Source of the DNA: Speluncibacter jeojiensis
Lineage (GTDB): Bacteria; Actinomycetota; Actinomycetes; Mycobacteriales; Mycobacteriaceae
DNA length: 64,000 nt
NCBI RefSeq assembly: GCF_029589495.1
Contig: NZ_JAAIVF010000001.1
Span: 558,001 to 622,000, forward strand
Direction: 5' to 3'
Position numbers and translations under genes: made by a program. Shown piece by piece: positions 43,145 through 53,544 of the stretch (position 1 is its first letter; each line of letters begins with the position of its first letter). Under the pieces are notes generated by a model. That model saw only the letters and a program-made list of their open reading frames with translations, was not told the origin of the DNA and did not search any database.

Positions 43145-46100
43145 CAGTAGGTCACCTCCTGCGAGCGGCGACGCACGATCGTGACCTCGTCGCGTTGATT
43201 GCCGGTGGGCCCGAGATAGTTGAAGGCCCAGCTGTTCTGGCCGTATCCGCCCGCCAGGTGTGACGGCTTGATCAGGATCCGGGTGAGCGAGTTGTGGATG
43301 CCCCCGCGCTTGCCGGTCGTCTCGGTCAGCGGCACGTCGATGGTGCGCTCCTGCACGTGGTACACGTACACCACACCCTCGGGCATGCGGTGCGAAACGA
43401 TTGCGCGACAGACGAACACGCCGTTGCGGTTGACCGCCTCGAGCCAGTCGTTGTCCTTGACGCCGAGCTTGGCCGCATCGACCGTCGAGATCCACATCGT
43501 CGGGCCGCCGCGCGAGAGCGAGAGCATCAGCAGGTTGTCCTGGTACTCGGAGTGGATCGACCATTTCGAGTGCGGGGTCAGGTACCGCAGCGTCAGCCCG
43601 ACACCGTCCTTGCCGGGATCGCCGACTTGCGGCTCGCCGAACAGCCGGTGCAGGTCCAGCGGCGGGCGGTAGGTCGGCATCTGCTCGCCGATCTCCTCGA
43701 GCCAGTCGTGGTCGATGAAGAAGTGCATCCGCCCGGTGGTGGTGTGGAACGGTCGCAGCTCCTCGATGTTCTGGGTGAACGGCGCATACCGTCGCCCGCC
43801 GGTCTCGCTGCCCGACCACTCCGGGCTGGTGATCACCGGCACCGGTCGCGCCTGCGTGTCCTCGTAGGTGATCACCTTCTCCTCGGCGCCCTCGGCCAGG
43901 TGCACAAACGGCTTGCCGACCCGTTCCTCGAGGGCCTTGAACGCCTTGACCGCGACCTTGCCGTTGCTAACCCCGGCCAGCGTGAGCAGCGCGTCGGCCC
44001 ACTTGATCGGCGTGTCGAGGGCCGGTTGGCCCGCGCCGGCGCCGCGGTCCATCACCCCGTTCTTGGCCTTGAGCGCCTCGACCTGCTCGCCCACGTCGAC
44101 GGTGTAGCCCTTCCAGCTGATCCCCGCCTTCGCCGTCAGCGGACCGAGCGAGGCCCACTGCTGGGCGATCGCCGGATAGTCGCGCTCCACCACCGCGATC
44201 GGCCCCATCGTCCTGCCCGGGACCGGTACCTCGCCGGTCTCGCGCCAATCCCGCGGGACGCCGCCGGGACAGGCGGTCTCGCCGGGGGTGTCGTGCTGCA
44301 TCACGCCCATCACGACGTCCTTGCGTACGCCCAGGTGCTGCTCCGCCATCAGCGAGAAGCTCGTCGCGATCGCCTGGAAGGCGTCGAAGTCGGAGCGGGT
44401 CTCCCACGGCGGGTCGATCGCCGGCGAGAACGCGTGCACGAACGGGTGCATGTCGGTGCTCGACAGGTCCGCCTTCTCGTACCAGGTCGCGGCGGGCAGG
44501 ACCACGTCGGAGAACAGCGTCGTCGACGTCATCCGGAAGTCGATCGACATGACCATGTCGAGCTTGCCCTGCGGGGCGTCCGGCTGCCAGACGACGTCAA
44601 CCGGCCGCAGATGTTCGGGGGTCTCCTCGGCGAGCAGGTTCGAGTCCGTCCCGAGCAGGTGCCGCAGGAAGTACTCGTTGCCCTTGCTCGACGAACCGAG
44701 CAGGTTCGAGCGCCAGATGCTGAGCACCCGCGGCCAGTTACGCGGATCGTCCGGGTCGGTGACCGCGAGCTTGAGGTCCCCGCAGTGCAGTTGCTGCGCG
44801 ACGTACTGCGGCACCGCCACGCCCGCCTCGGCGGCCTCGCCGGCCAGGTCGAGGCTGGACCGGTCGAACTGCGGGTAGAACGGCGACCACCCCATCGCGG
44901 CCGCGGAGGCCAGCACGTCCATCGTGTGCTTGCCCTTGAACCGGCCGCGCCCGAGCGGGGTGGACAGCGCGTCGGCGCGGTACCAGTCGTAGCGGTACTG
45001 GTCGGTGTGCGCGTACCAGTACGACGAGCCGGCCTGTTGGCGTGGGGGGCGCGCCCAGTCCAGGCCCATCGCCAGCTGGGTCCAGCCCTGCACCGGACGC
45101 AGCTTCTCCTGCCCGACGTAGTGCGCCCAGCCGCCGCCGTTGCGGCCCATCGAGCCGGTGAGGATCAGCAGGGAGAGCACCGCCCGGTAGGTCGCGTCGG
45201 CGTGGAACCACTGACAGATGCCGCCGCCCATGATGATCATCGACCGACCACCGGAATCGACTGCGCTGTCGGCGAATTCGCGGGCAATCCGGGTGGCCTG
45301 CTCGGCGCTGACGCCGGTGATGCCGGCCTGCCACGCCGGGGTGTACGGCTCGGCCGCGTCGTCGTACCCAGTGGGCCACACGCCGGGCAGTCCCGGCCGG
45401 ACCACGCCGTACTGGGCCAGCATGAGGTCGCCGGCCGTGCACACCAGGTGGCCGGCGATCCGCCGCACCGGCACGCCGCGGTGCATGACCTCGGCGTCGC
45501 CGCCGGGGGTGTCGAACCGGGTGAGCAGCACCTCGACGGCGGCGCCCGCGTCCTGGCCCTCCGCGACGGATGCTCGATTGTCGCCCTCCGCGACGGACAG
45601 CTGCGGGACGATGCCCTCGAGGTCCAGGTTCCACTTGCCCTTGCCGGACTCGGTGTAGCGGAATCCCAACGAGCCGTTGGGGACCGCGGTCTCGCCGGTG
45701 CGGCCGTCGATCAGCACGGGCTTGAGCTCGGCCCCCTCGGAGGCGTCGCCGAGGTCGGAGGCCATCAGCCGCTTGCCGGTGACGTACGCGCCGTCGCGTT
45801 CCTCGAGCTTGATCAGGAACGGCAGGTCCGTGTACTTCTGCACGTAGTCGATGAAGAACGGCTCGCGCTTGTCGACGAAGTACTCCTTGAGCACGACGTG
45901 GCCCATCGCCATCGCCAGCGCGGCGTCGGTGCCCGCGGTGCACGGCATCCACTCGTCGGCGAACTTGGTGTTGTCCGCGTAGTCCGGGCTCACCGTGACG
46001 ACCTTGGTGCCGCGGTAGCGGACCTCGGCCATCCAGTGCGCGTCCGGGGTGCGGGTGACCGGGACGTTCGAACCCCACATCAGCAGGTAGGCGGAGTTCC

Positions 46101-46863
46101 ACCAGTCGCCGGACTCCGGCACGTCGGTCTGGTCGCCGAACACCTGCGGCGAGGCGACGGGCAGGTCCGCGTACCAGTCGTAGAAGGAGTTCATCACGCC
46201 GCCGATGAGTTCGATGAACCGCGATCCGGCGGCGAAGGAGATCATCGACATCGCGGGGATCGGCGAGAATCCCGCGACCCGGTCGGGGCCGTACTCCTTG
46301 ATCGTGTGCACGTGCGCGGCCGCGACCATCTCGACGGCCTCGTCCCAGGTGATCCGGACCAGGCCGCCCTTGCCGCGGGCCTGCTGGTACTTGCGACGGC
46401 GCACCGGGTCGGCCTGGATGTCGGCCCAGGCCAGCACCGGATCCTTCAGGCGGGACTTGGCCTCTCGGTACATCTCCACCAGCAGGCCGCGCGCGTACGG
46501 ATAGCGCACCCGGGTCGGCGAGTAGGTGTACCAGGAGAACGACGCGCCGCGCGGGCACCCGCGGGGCTCGTACTCGGGACGGTCCGGACCCACCGACGGA
46601 TAGTCGGTCTCCTGCGTCTCCCAGGTGATGATCCCGTCCTTGACGTAGATCTTCCACGAGCATGAGCCGGTGCAGTTGACGCCGTGGGTCGACCGGACCA
46701 CCTTGTCGTGACTCCAGCGGTCGCGGTAGAAGATGTCGCCTTCCCGTCCGCCGACCTTGGTGATCGTCCGATTGTCCTTGGACACAGTGGATCTGCGGAA
46801 GAACCTGCCACTGTCGACCAGCAGATCGGCGAGCGGGCCGTCTGTACCGGGCTTGTCCGTCAC
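43144..46863 (-). CDS. narG: Respiratory nitrate reductase alpha subunit
   Basis: This protein, 1239 residues, is the molybdenum catalytic subunit that reduces nitrate to nitrite on the cytoplasmic face. The N-terminal iron-sulfur site is HGVNCTGSCSWKIYVKDG (about residues 60-77); the molybdopterin region includes SAYLLMWGSNVPVTRTPDAH and GGGICQWFHADATYRAVLSL. There is no Tat signal, as expected for NarG. GTG 46863 was chosen because GAGGAG lies 6 bases upstream; an ATG at 46893 lies ahead of that site. narK precedes it by 64 bases and narHJI follow with overlaps. Confidence 0.96.
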   Translation of the reverse strand: MTDKPGTDGPLADLLVDSGRFFRRSTVSKDNRTITKVGGREGDIFYRDRWSHDKVVRSTHGVNCTGSCSWKIYVKDGIITWETQETDYPSVGPDRPEYEPRGCPRGASFSWYTYSPTRVRYPYARGLLVEMYREAKSRLKDPVLAWADIQADPVRRRKYQQARGKGGLVRITWDEAVEMVAAAHVHTIKEYGPDRVAGFSPIPAMSMISFAAGSRFIELIGGVMNSFYDWYADLPVASPQVFGDQTDVPESGDWWNSAYLLMWGSNVPVTRTPDAHWMAEVRYRGTKVVTVSPDYADNTKFADEWMPCTAGTDAALAMAMGHVVLKEYFVDKREPFFIDYVQKYTDLPFLIKLEERDGAYVTGKRLMASDLGDASEGAELKPVLIDGRTGETAVPNGSLGFRYTESGKGKWNLDLEGIVPQLSVAEGDNRASVAEGQDAGAAVEVLLTRFDTPGGDAEVMHRGVPVRRIAGHLVCTAGDLMLAQYGVVRPGLPGVWPTGYDDAAEPYTPAWQAGITGVSAEQATRIAREFADSAVDSGGRSMIIMGGGICQWFHADATYRAVLSLLILTGSMGRNGGGWAHYVGQEKLRPVQGWTQLAMGLDWARPPRQQAGSSYWYAHTDQYRYDWYRADALSTPLGRGRFKGKHTMDVLASAAAMGWSPFYPQFDRSSLDLAGEAAEAGVAVPQYVAQQLHCGDLKLAVTDPDDPRNWPRVLSIWRSNLLGSSSKGNEYFLRHLLGTDSNLLAEETPEHLRPVDVVWQPDAPQGKLDMVMSIDFRMTSTTLFSDVVLPAATWYEKADLSSTDMHPFVHAFSPAIDPPWETRSDFDAFQAIATSFSLMAEQHLGVRKDVVMGVMQHDTPGETACPGGVPRDWRETGEVPVPGRTMGPIAVVERDYPAIAQQWASLGPLTAKAGISWKGYTVDVGEQVEALKAKNGVMDRGAGAGQPALDTPIKWADALLTLAGVSNGKVAVKAFKALEERVGKPFVHLAEGAEEKVITYEDTQARPVPVITSPEWSGSETGGRRYAPFTQNIEELRPFHTTTGRMHFFIDHDWLEEIGEQMPTYRPPLDLHRLFGEPQVGDPGKDGVGLTLRYLTPHSKWSIHSEYQDNLLMLSLSRGGPTMWISTVDAAKLGVKDNDWLEAVNRNGVFVCRAIVSHRMPEGVVYVYHVQERTIDVPLTETTGKRGGIHNSLTRILIKPSHLAGGYGQNSWAFNYLGPTGNQRDEVTIVRRRSQEVTY

Positions 46864-46893
46864 GACACTCTCCTCACGATGCGGGCGCATCAC

Positions 46894-46910
46894 TACTACG
46901 AACTGTAGTA
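46894..46910. promoter_or_regulatory. TACTAC/GTAGTA palindrome upstream of narG
   Basis: TACTACGAACTGTAGTA has perfect 6-bp arms around 5 bases and lies in the 64-base gap between narK and narG, 31 bases before the narG GTG. The TACTAC...GTAGTA form resembles operators of BlaI/MecI/CopY-type repressors; no such regulator gene is in the window. It also resembles no FNR or NarL site that I know. Confidence 0.55.
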
Positions 46911-46927
46911 CTCAGGCGATGGGGACA

Positions 46928-48304
46928 CTAGGGTCGGGCGGGTTGCCCGGTTTCCTTGTCCCGACGGGTCACTCGCCGCGTCGGGTCGTCAGCGGGGACC
47001 AGGAAGGTGGTGTAGACGAGCGCGATCGCGCAAACGATGCACAGCAGTATCAGCCCGATGTGGTAATCGTTGCCGGCCGCGTCGTACGTCGCGCCCATGA
47101 CCAGCGGCGGGAAGTAGCCGCCGAGTCCACCGGCCGCACTGACCAGTCCGGTGACAGTGCCCACCCGCTCAGGCGGGGCCAGCTTGGTCAGCCACGCGAA
47201 CACGCCGCCGGTGCCGATGCCGAGGAAGAACGCGAGCGCACAGAAGATCAGGCCGGCCGAGAGTTCCGGGCGCGGCTGGATGTTCACCAGCGCCGCCATC
47301 ACCAGGGTGCCGGCGAGCGAGACGAGGACGACGATCTTCGGCGCGATGCGGTCCGCGATCGCACCGCCGATCGGTCGTGCGATGACCGCGGCGAGCGCGA
47401 ACACGGCGACACGCGAACCCGCCTCGACCGGCGTGAAGTTGTAGACGTGGATCGTCTTGAGGTAGGTCGGCAGGTAGCTGCTGAAGGCGACGAACCCGCC
47501 GAACACGATCCCGTACAGCACGCACATGTTCCACGTGACCGGCAGTTTGGCGGCCGCGAGTAGTTTGGGGACGAACGGCACTCGTTGCGGCTGCCAGGCC
47601 GGCGAGTCGTGCGAGAACATCAGCACCACCACGCCGGCGATCGCGAGCGCGACGGCGAGGATCACATGGGTGCTCACCCCGCCGAACCAGTTGACGAACC
47701 GCGGGGTGAAGAAGGCCGCGACCGCGGTGCCCACCATGCCCATGCCGAACACGCCGGCGGCGAAGCCGCGCCGGGCCGGCGGGTACCAGGCGTTGACGAA
47801 CGGGATACCGACGGCGAAACAGGTGCCCGCGACGCCCAGCAGGAAGGCCGAGATCAGCAGCAGTACATACTGGTTCAGGTCGGCGAAGATGCCTACGAGC
47901 AGTACCGGGATGATCGATGCGAAGCAGACCACTGCCATCATCTTCCGGCCGCCGTACCGATCGGTGAGTGCGCCGACCGGGATCCGCCCGAGCGATCCGA
48001 CCAGCACCGGCATCGCGACGAGGATCGCGCTGGCGCTGCTGCTGAGATCCATTGCGTGCGAGTAGGTCGCCGACAACGGGCCGATGCTGTTCCAAGCCCA
48101 GAAACAGACCAGCGAGGCCACGGTCATCAGCGCGAGGTTACCGGCCGGGCCGAGCCTGCCGCCGGTGGCGCCGGGCTGCGCGGACGGTACGGAACCCTGC
48201 GCCGTCGTGGTCTTGCCTGGGGTCCCGGGACTTTGGTCCCCGGTGATCGGCCGTCGGTCTTCCGCACTGGGCCGTCGGTCTTCCGCCATTGCCACTGTGT
48301 TCAC
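46928..48304 (-). CDS. narK: Nitrate/nitrite transporter NarK
   Basis: This 458-residue protein is a major facilitator transporter of the NarK group. Twelve helices are apparent, and the loop motif GRIPVGALTDRYGGRKMM (about residues 105-122) is the MFS signature. The N-terminus, about 50 residues before the first helix, is polar and includes a 7-residue repeat (EDRRPSA, EDRRPIT) caused by a 17-base direct repeat at 48249-48265 and 48270-48286. GTG 48304 is used; ATG 48289 would shorten it by five residues. It supplies nitrate to, or exports nitrite from, the NarGHJI system just downstream. Confidence 0.93.
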   Translation of the reverse strand: MNTVAMAEDRRPSAEDRRPITGDQSPGTPGKTTTAQGSVPSAQPGATGGRLGPAGNLALMTVASLVCFWAWNSIGPLSATYSHAMDLSSSASAILVAMPVLVGSLGRIPVGALTDRYGGRKMMAVVCFASIIPVLLVGIFADLNQYVLLLISAFLLGVAGTCFAVGIPFVNAWYPPARRGFAAGVFGMGMVGTAVAAFFTPRFVNWFGGVSTHVILAVALAIAGVVVLMFSHDSPAWQPQRVPFVPKLLAAAKLPVTWNMCVLYGIVFGGFVAFSSYLPTYLKTIHVYNFTPVEAGSRVAVFALAAVIARPIGGAIADRIAPKIVVLVSLAGTLVMAALVNIQPRPELSAGLIFCALAFFLGIGTGGVFAWLTKLAPPERVGTVTGLVSAAGGLGGYFPPLVMGATYDAAGNDYHIGLILLCIVCAIALVYTTFLVPADDPTRRVTRRDKETGQPARP

Positions 48305-48553
48305 CGCATTTCCACGGTTGGTTCGGACACCTCACCATTGCCGCGTGGTCGGCGAGACCGGAGTGAACCGATCTTGTCGGTCGCCGCGCCCCTCTGTTAT
48401 CCCACAACCCACCGGGTGCCGCGCGGCAACGCCGCGATCCGGCGGTGTGTTTTTGTCCGAATCGTCCAGATGCGGTCTCGCCCGTCACATCCGCTCGCGG
48501 ATACGGGTCGCCGAACACAGAGGCAACCGGCCAGCGGGTCGGTCGGGAAGTTC

Positions 48554-49918
48554 TCAGCGCAGCGGGTTGAGCGCTCCCAGCGATCGCGTCCGCACCAGCG
48601 CCGCCCACAGGCCGGTACCGAAGGCCACGTCCTCGGCCCGCTTGAGCACGACGTGACCGATCGGCCCCGGATGGTCCGGCTCGGCGGATCGACGGTGCGA
48701 CCAGTCCAGCAGGCCGTCCGCGACCATCGCGACCAGCAGCGCCCGGCGGGCCCGGCGCGATACGACGGACACCAGGACCGCCGCGGGCCAATAGTGCCGT
48801 AGCGCGGCGGACACGGTCTGCGTCGCGGCGACCGACACCTGATGGGAAAGGTTGCGCGCCAAGGTATCCCGTTGACGGTCTTCGTCGACTGCTACCGCTC
48901 GGGCCGTCTCGACGGTCGCCACCAGTGCGGCGCACTGTAGCCCACGGCGTCCACCCAGCGCGGCGAGCAGGCAGACTCCGATCGCCCACGGCTGCGCGGT
49001 CAACGGCGCGGCATGCCGGGGATGGCGCGCAGACACCACCCCGACACCGTTGCCGTAGGAGTAGTTCCGGCGCAGCCAATGCCCGTATCCGGCCGATCCC
49101 GCGACAGTGACGCGGGCGATCGGCTCGTAGCGCAGGTGCCAGCCCTCCCGTTCGAGGCGCCGGCACAACTCGGTGCCCTGAGCGGAGCGCAACGACTCGT
49201 CGAACCCCCGCACCGCCGACCGGCGTACCAGCATGGCGACCCCCGACACGTAGGGCACCGTCGCGTTGTCGCGCAGGGTGGTCTCGTGCGTGCCCCGATC
49301 GACGAATGAACAGTCGCGCTCGTAGCCGGCCAACCGGCCACCCGATCTGGTGTCCGTCAGCACGCGCGGCACCACCAGCGCCACCGCGGGATCGGTGAAA
49401 TGCCCCAGCATCAGTTCAAGCCAGCCACGCTCGGGAACCGCGTCGGAGGCGAAGAAGGCGACGAAATCTGTTGCGGCAGCTTCCAGTCCAGTGTTCCGCG
49501 CGGCGGAATAGCCGCGGGGCCGGTCGTGCCGGATCACGGTGACGCCGGCGCGGCGCACCGGATGCGCGGACGCGTCGTCGACGACGATCACCCGCAGACC
49601 GGCGAGCCTGCGGAGTAGTCGGTCCAGGTCGGCCGAGTCCCGCCGCACGCCGATCACGACAGTGACGTCCTCGTGCGAGGGCAACGAGGTGGGCCGGGGG
49701 TGGGCGACGCCGGCTTCGAGCAGGCTCCGCGCCAACGCCGCTGAACGCTCGTCGCAGACGACCAGGCGGCCCCGCGTGAGCAGACTCACGGCCGGATTGA
49801 CACGAGCGAGGACGCCGGGCGCGGCGTCGCCCACCAACACCCGGCGCTGCGGGTCGACGTGCACTCTCGGGTCCAGTTGGACGGCGAAGCCGTCCGGCAA
49901 CCGGGGTGTCGTCACCAC
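48554..49918 (-). CDS. mftF: Mycofactocin-type glycosyltransferase (MftF-like)
   Basis: This protein, about 454 residues, is a GT2 glycosyltransferase close to MftF, which adds beta-1,4-glucose to mycofactocin. The MftF-type leader [16 protein letters not shown] is at the start, GT-A motifs are [20 protein letters not shown] and [15 protein letters not shown] (about 85-135), then [20 protein letters not shown]-terminal helices suggest membrane association. GTG 49918 has GGAGGG 6 bases upstream; a longer frame to 50119 lacks a site. No other mft gene (A-E) is in the window, so the gene looks separated from the usual cluster. Substrate could therefore differ. Confidence 0.82.
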   Translation of the reverse strand: MVTTPRLPDGFAVQLDPRVHVDPQRRVLVGDAAPGVLARVNPAVSLLTRGRLVVCDERSAALARSLLEAGVAHPRPTSLPSHEDVTVVIGVRRDSADLDRLLRRLAGLRVIVVDDASAHPVRRAGVTVIRHDRPRGYSAARNTGLEAAATDFVAFFASDAVPERGWLELMLGHFTDPAVALVVPRVLTDTRSGGRLAGYERDCSFVDRGTHETTLRDNATVPYVSGVAMLVRRSAVRGFDESLRSAQGTELCRRLEREGWHLRYEPIARVTVAGSAGYGHWLRRNYSYGNGVGVVSARHPRHAAPLTAQPWAIGVCLLAALGGRRGLQCAALVATVETARAVAVDEDRQRDTLARNLSHQVSVAATQTVSAALRHYWPAAVLVSVVSRRARRALLVAMVADGLLDWSHRRSAEPDHPGPIGHVVLKRAEDVAFGTGLWAALVRTRSLGALNPLR

Positions 49919-50226
49919 TGCCGGCCCTCCGGCCTGGCCGGGTTCGACAACGCCGCGATCGGGGGATCCCCGAATCGGCACGGCATGAGCCAAGCCACAG
50001 CAGTCGCAGCCATGGTCGGATCGTAAACGAGAGCCGACCGTCGCGCAGCGATCCGGCAAACGACGGAACACGTTCCTGGAAATCGCGCCGCCGATCGGCG
50101 TGCTCCGGCGGATCCGCACCGTCCGGCCGGCAAGCAGATGCTTGGTACGCTCCCGCGAAAACAGTTACCTGTGGCACTCAGGAGGCCGCGGGTGACGCTC
50201 AGCACGTGACAACGGGAGAGTCCACA

Positions 50227-51342
50227 GTGAGCACTGCAGCAACAGCATCGGATCGAAGCGGGGCGAACGGTCCCCTGGTCGGCGTCCGCGTGGTCGAACT
50301 GGCCGGGATCGGCCCCGGGCCGCACGCGGCCATGCTGCTGGCCGACCTCGGTGCCGACGTGGTGCGCGTGCAGCGGCGCGGGGCGTTGCCGGGCAAACCC
50401 GGCCGGCGAGACCAGATGCAGCGCGGCCGGCGGGTCGTCGAGGCCGACCTGAAGGACCCTGCCGATCTGGCCAAGGTCCTCGAGTTGATCGGCCGCGCCG
50501 ACGTGCTGCTCGAGGGCTTCCGCCCCGGGGTGACCGAGCGCATGGGACTCGGACCGGAGGACTGCCTCGCCCGCAATCCGCGACTCGTCTACGGGCGCAT
50601 GACCGGCTGGGGGCAGGACGGCCCGCGCGCCCAGCTTGCCGGCCATGACATCAACTACATCAGCCTGACCGGGCTGCTCAACGCGGTCGGCCGCAACGGG
50701 GAGCGCCCGGTGCCGCCGCTGAACCTGTTCGGCGACTTCGGCGGCGGATCGATGTTCCTGGTCATGGGAGTGCTGGCGGCACTGCTGGAGAGCAAGAACT
50801 CCGGCCGCGGCCAGGTGATCGACGCGGCCATGGTCGACGGCGCCTCCGTGCTGGGGCAGATGATGTGGTCGTTCCGCGGCATGAACATGTGGTCGGACGA
50901 GCGCGGGGCCAACATGCTCGACGGCGGCGCACCCTACTACGACACCTACGAGTGCGCCGACGGCAAGTACTTCGCGGTGGGCGCCATCGAGCCGCAGTTC
51001 TACGCGGAGTTGCTGACCGGTCTGGGCCTGGACCCGGAGAAGCTGCCCGGTCAGCAGGACCGCTCGAGCTGGCCTCAGCTGCGCAAGACGCTCGCCGAGG
51101 CGTTCGCCTCGCGCACCCGTGACGAGTGGACCGCGGTGTTCGACGGCACGGACGCGTGCGCCACGCCGGTGCTGACGTTCGCCGAGGCCTCCTCCGATCC
51201 GCACATCGCCGCACGCGGGATCCTCACCGAGATCGATGGTGTCACCCAGCCGCTGCCGGCTCCGCGGTTCTCTCGCACCGCGGCGGGCGTGCCGACCGCT
51301 CCGGCTCAGGAAGGTGTCGACATCGACAGCCTCTGGGTCTGA
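50227..51342 (+). CDS. mcr: CaiB/BaiF family, probable alpha-methylacyl-CoA racemase
   Basis: This 371-residue protein is a type III CoA-transferase-fold enzyme most like alpha-methylacyl-CoA racemase, which interconverts 2R and 2S branched acyl-CoAs before beta-oxidation of sterol side chains and branched fatty acids. Family marks are [20 protein letters not shown] (about 20-39), [25 protein letters not shown] and the catalytic-type block [18 protein letters not shown] (about 138-155). GTG 50227 has GGGAGAG upstream. The gene end overlaps the convergent HNH gene by 37 bases. Confidence 0.9.
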   Translation: MSTAATASDRSGANGPLVGVRVVELAGIGPGPHAAMLLADLGADVVRVQRRGALPGKPGRRDQMQRGRRVVEADLKDPADLAKVLELIGRADVLLEGFRPGVTERMGLGPEDCLARNPRLVYGRMTGWGQDGPRAQLAGHDINYISLTGLLNAVGRNGERPVPPLNLFGDFGGGSMFLVMGVLAALLESKNSGRGQVIDAAMVDGASVLGQMMWSFRGMNMWSDERGANMLDGGAPYYDTYECADGKYFAVGAIEPQFYAELLTGLGLDPEKLPGQQDRSSWPQLRKTLAEAFASRTRDEWTAVFDGTDACATPVLTFAEASSDPHIAARGILTEIDGVTQPLPAPRFSRTAAGVPTAPAQEGVDIDSLWV

Positions 51343-52772
51343 GCGGGCCCAGACACGTCAGCCCCGCATCGCTGCTTGCAATGTGGGGTCGGCGTGTTCG
51401 GTTGTGGTGCTTGGGGTCCCGCGTGGGCCGCGCCGTGTTTCAGGCGGCGGTGCGGCCGTGGGCGGGGTTTTCGGTCGGGGTCGCGGGAGCGTGGCGGCCG
51501 GAACCACGGGCAAAGGTCGGGTCCGATGAACACTTCCCACTCGCTGTGGTGGATCAGCCGGTGGTGGTAGCGGCAGAGCAGCACCGTGTTCGACAGGTCG
51601 GTCTCACCCCCGTCGGCCCAGTGGATGATGTGGTGGGCGTCTGTCCAGGCGGCGGGCCTACCGCAGCCGGGGAACGCGCAACACCGGTCACGGACGATCA
51701 AGGCGCGGCGTAGCGAGGCGGGCACGAGTCGGTCTTTGCGGCCGAGTTTCAGCGGGACGCCGTCATCGTTGATGATGATCGGGGTGATGATGCAGTCACA
51801 CGCCAACCGGCGCGTCGACGCTCGGGAGAGCGGGCCGGTCCACATCATCTGCGGACCGAGGCCGCCGGCGGAGCGTGGGCCACCACGTCCGGAGGCTGCT
51901 CCAGCGCTTTCGCTGCCCACTCGCCCGGCTTCGCCGCCGCCACAACCACACTCGCAGCCACCCTCCCCGTCACTTTCGCAGTGGTGCAGGTCTTTGATGT
52001 TCACCAACACCGTCAGGTGCGGCTTCTCGCCGCCCTCGACCGGACCGGCACCGCAGTCCTGGAAGCGACGCAGCATCTCGGTGAACGCGTCCGCCCGCCG
52101 CAGCGGCGCCGGCCGCGGATCGGGTTCCCCACCCGGACCCGGCGCGGGTGCGGACAGTTTCGACAGGGCGGTCAGCAGCATCTCCCCGGTCTCCGAATCC
52201 ACATCACCCCTGATGACAACCCGGCCGTTGAGGGTTTGCGAGGCATAGAACTCGTTACGGTCGGTGTCCTCCGCCGGCGGAATCTGCCCATAGTCATCAC
52301 GCAACTTCGTCAACGCCCGCCGCAGACCCTGGATCCCCAGACCACCATGAGAGGCGTGCTCGATCAACACCTTCCGATACTCCGGCACACGCTCTTGCGG
52401 CATGCGCGGCGGCGGGTCTTCGCAGAACACTGCGATCGCCAACGCCAACTCGCCGCGCAACGCCCCGGACTCATAGGCGGCGGCCACCTCCGGCTGCGCG
52501 CGCAACACCCTCGCGAGGTCCACGATCCGGGCCGCCTCACCCTCGGACAACAACCCGACCGGATGCGCGGCCAGCCAATTCTTCAGCGACGGATGCACCC
52601 GATCAGGCACCACACCGCGGTCCGTCATCTCCCCGACCAAGCCCACCCGCAACGCCTGCAACCGATGGATCTGAGCGGTCACCGCGGGGACACCAGCGAT
52701 CAACTGAGCATCACTCAACCGCCACAACTCACTGCCGAGCAGTGTGTCGAGCTCTCCCCTGGTCCCCACCAT
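51306..52772 (-). CDS. 13E12-type DUF222/HNH endonuclease-like protein
   Basis: This 488-residue protein has an N-terminal DUF222 domain and a C-terminal HNH nuclease motif: [20 protein letters not shown] (about residues 390-409), then [20 protein letters not shown]. That is the layout of the 13E12 repeat family, multicopy in Mycobacteriales genomes. A Gly/Cys-rich insert ([10 protein letters not shown]) lies between domains. All HNH residues are present, so it looks intact. ATG 52772 was chosen because a promoter ends 6 bases before it, predicting a leaderless mRNA; GTG 52778 is an alternative. Its 3' end overlaps the racemase gene antisense. Function in the cell is unknown. Confidence 0.92.
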   Translation of the reverse strand: MVGTRGELDTLLGSELWRLSDAQLIAGVPAVTAQIHRLQALRVGLVGEMTDRGVVPDRVHPSLKNWLAAHPVGLLSEGEAARIVDLARVLRAQPEVAAAYESGALRGELALAIAVFCEDPPPRMPQERVPEYRKVLIEHASHGGLGIQGLRRALTKLRDDYGQIPPAEDTDRNEFYASQTLNGRVVIRGDVDSETGEMLLTALSKLSAPAPGPGGEPDPRPAPLRRADAFTEMLRRFQDCGAGPVEGGEKPHLTVLVNIKDLHHCESDGEGGCECGCGGGEAGRVGSESAGAASGRGGPRSAGGLGPQMMWTGPLSRASTRRLACDCIITPIIINDDGVPLKLGRKDRLVPASLRRALIVRDRCCAFPGCGRPAAWTDAHHIIHWADGGETDLSNTVLLCRYHHRLIHHSEWEVFIGPDLCPWFRPPRSRDPDRKPRPRPHRRLKHGAAHAGPQAPQPNTPTPHCKQRCGADVSGPAQTQRLSMSTPS

Positions 52773-52778
52773 GATCAC

Positions 52779-52806
52779 AGAATAATCGAACTGACGTTCT
52801 AGTCAA
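52779..52806 (-). promoter_or_regulatory. SigA-type promoter of the HNH gene, leaderless start
   Basis: Read on the minus strand: TTGACT (52806-52801), 16 bases, then TATTCT (52784-52779). The expected transcription start, 7 bases downstream, falls on the A of the ATG at 52772. No ribosome-binding site is present, which fits a leaderless transcript. Confidence 0.55.
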
Positions 52807-52993
52807 GGGGAATCCCGAGAGCCTGTTCGAAACCGCCATGTTGTCGGTGCGCACAGATAATCTCCCTGTGCCCATGGATGTTTGAACGTATCTCAATCGG
52901 AGTGACGTCGAAGTCGGCACCGGGGCAGCGACCGCGCCGATGAGTTTCAGGCAGAGAACGGGTCCAATTGAACGAGCAGCAAAGGAGAGTCCG

Positions 52994-53479
52994 ATGACCA
53001 TCGACACCCTGACCGCCAGCATCACCATCCCTGCGCCCGCACAAGCTGTTTTCGCAGTGCTTGCCGATCCGGCGAATCACGTCGCCATAGACGGCACCGG
53101 GTGGGTGCGCGAGTCGCTCGACGGCGCGCTCCTGACCACACCCGGCCAGGTCTTCCGCATGGCGATGTACCGCAACAACCCGAACTTCCCCGACGGCAAC
53201 TACGAGATGGCCAATCAGGTTCAGGTCTTCGACCCACCCCACGCCATCTCCTGGAAGCCCGGCCGAGACACCGCGGGCGACGGGACCCTGCAATTCGGAG
53301 AATGGATCTGGCGCTACGACCTCGACCAGATCACCCCGTCGGAAACGACGGTCACGCTCACTTACGACTGGTCTGCGGTACCGCCGCCGGTGCGCGAGCA
53401 CATCCCGTTCCCGCCGTTCGCGCCCGACCACCTGGACAACTCGCTCGCCCATCTCGCCGCGATCGTCAAAGGCCGGTAG
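52994..53479 (+). CDS. SRPBCC (START-like) family protein
   Basis: This 161-residue protein has the SRPBCC fold used for binding hydrophobic ligands. The first strand is ASITIPAPAQAVFAVLADPAN (residues about 8-28, a typical START opening), with VQVFDPPHAISWKPG in the middle and a long C-terminal helix (FAPDHLDNSLAHLAAIVKG). ATG 52994 follows AAGGAG; an earlier ATG at 52940 has none. No ligand can be predicted. It is convergent with the Rieske gene and has no operon partner. Confidence 0.85.
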   Translation: MTIDTLTASITIPAPAQAVFAVLADPANHVAIDGTGWVRESLDGALLTTPGQVFRMAMYRNNPNFPDGNYEMANQVQVFDPPHAISWKPGRDTAGDGTLQFGEWIWRYDLDQITPSETTVTLTYDWSAVPPPVREHIPFPPFAPDHLDNSLAHLAAIVKGR

Positions 53480-53544
53480 TCGACCGCGCGCATCTCACCG
53501 CGTCGACACACCGGCGACAGTGTGGCGCATGCTCCGCGCAGTCC

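Noticed and set aside
43294-46665. A plus-strand open frame of more than 1100 codons opposite narG
   Set aside because: It is the antisense shadow of narG, produced by third-position GC bias; it has no recognisable domains, is Arg/His/Gly-rich and has no ribosome-binding site.
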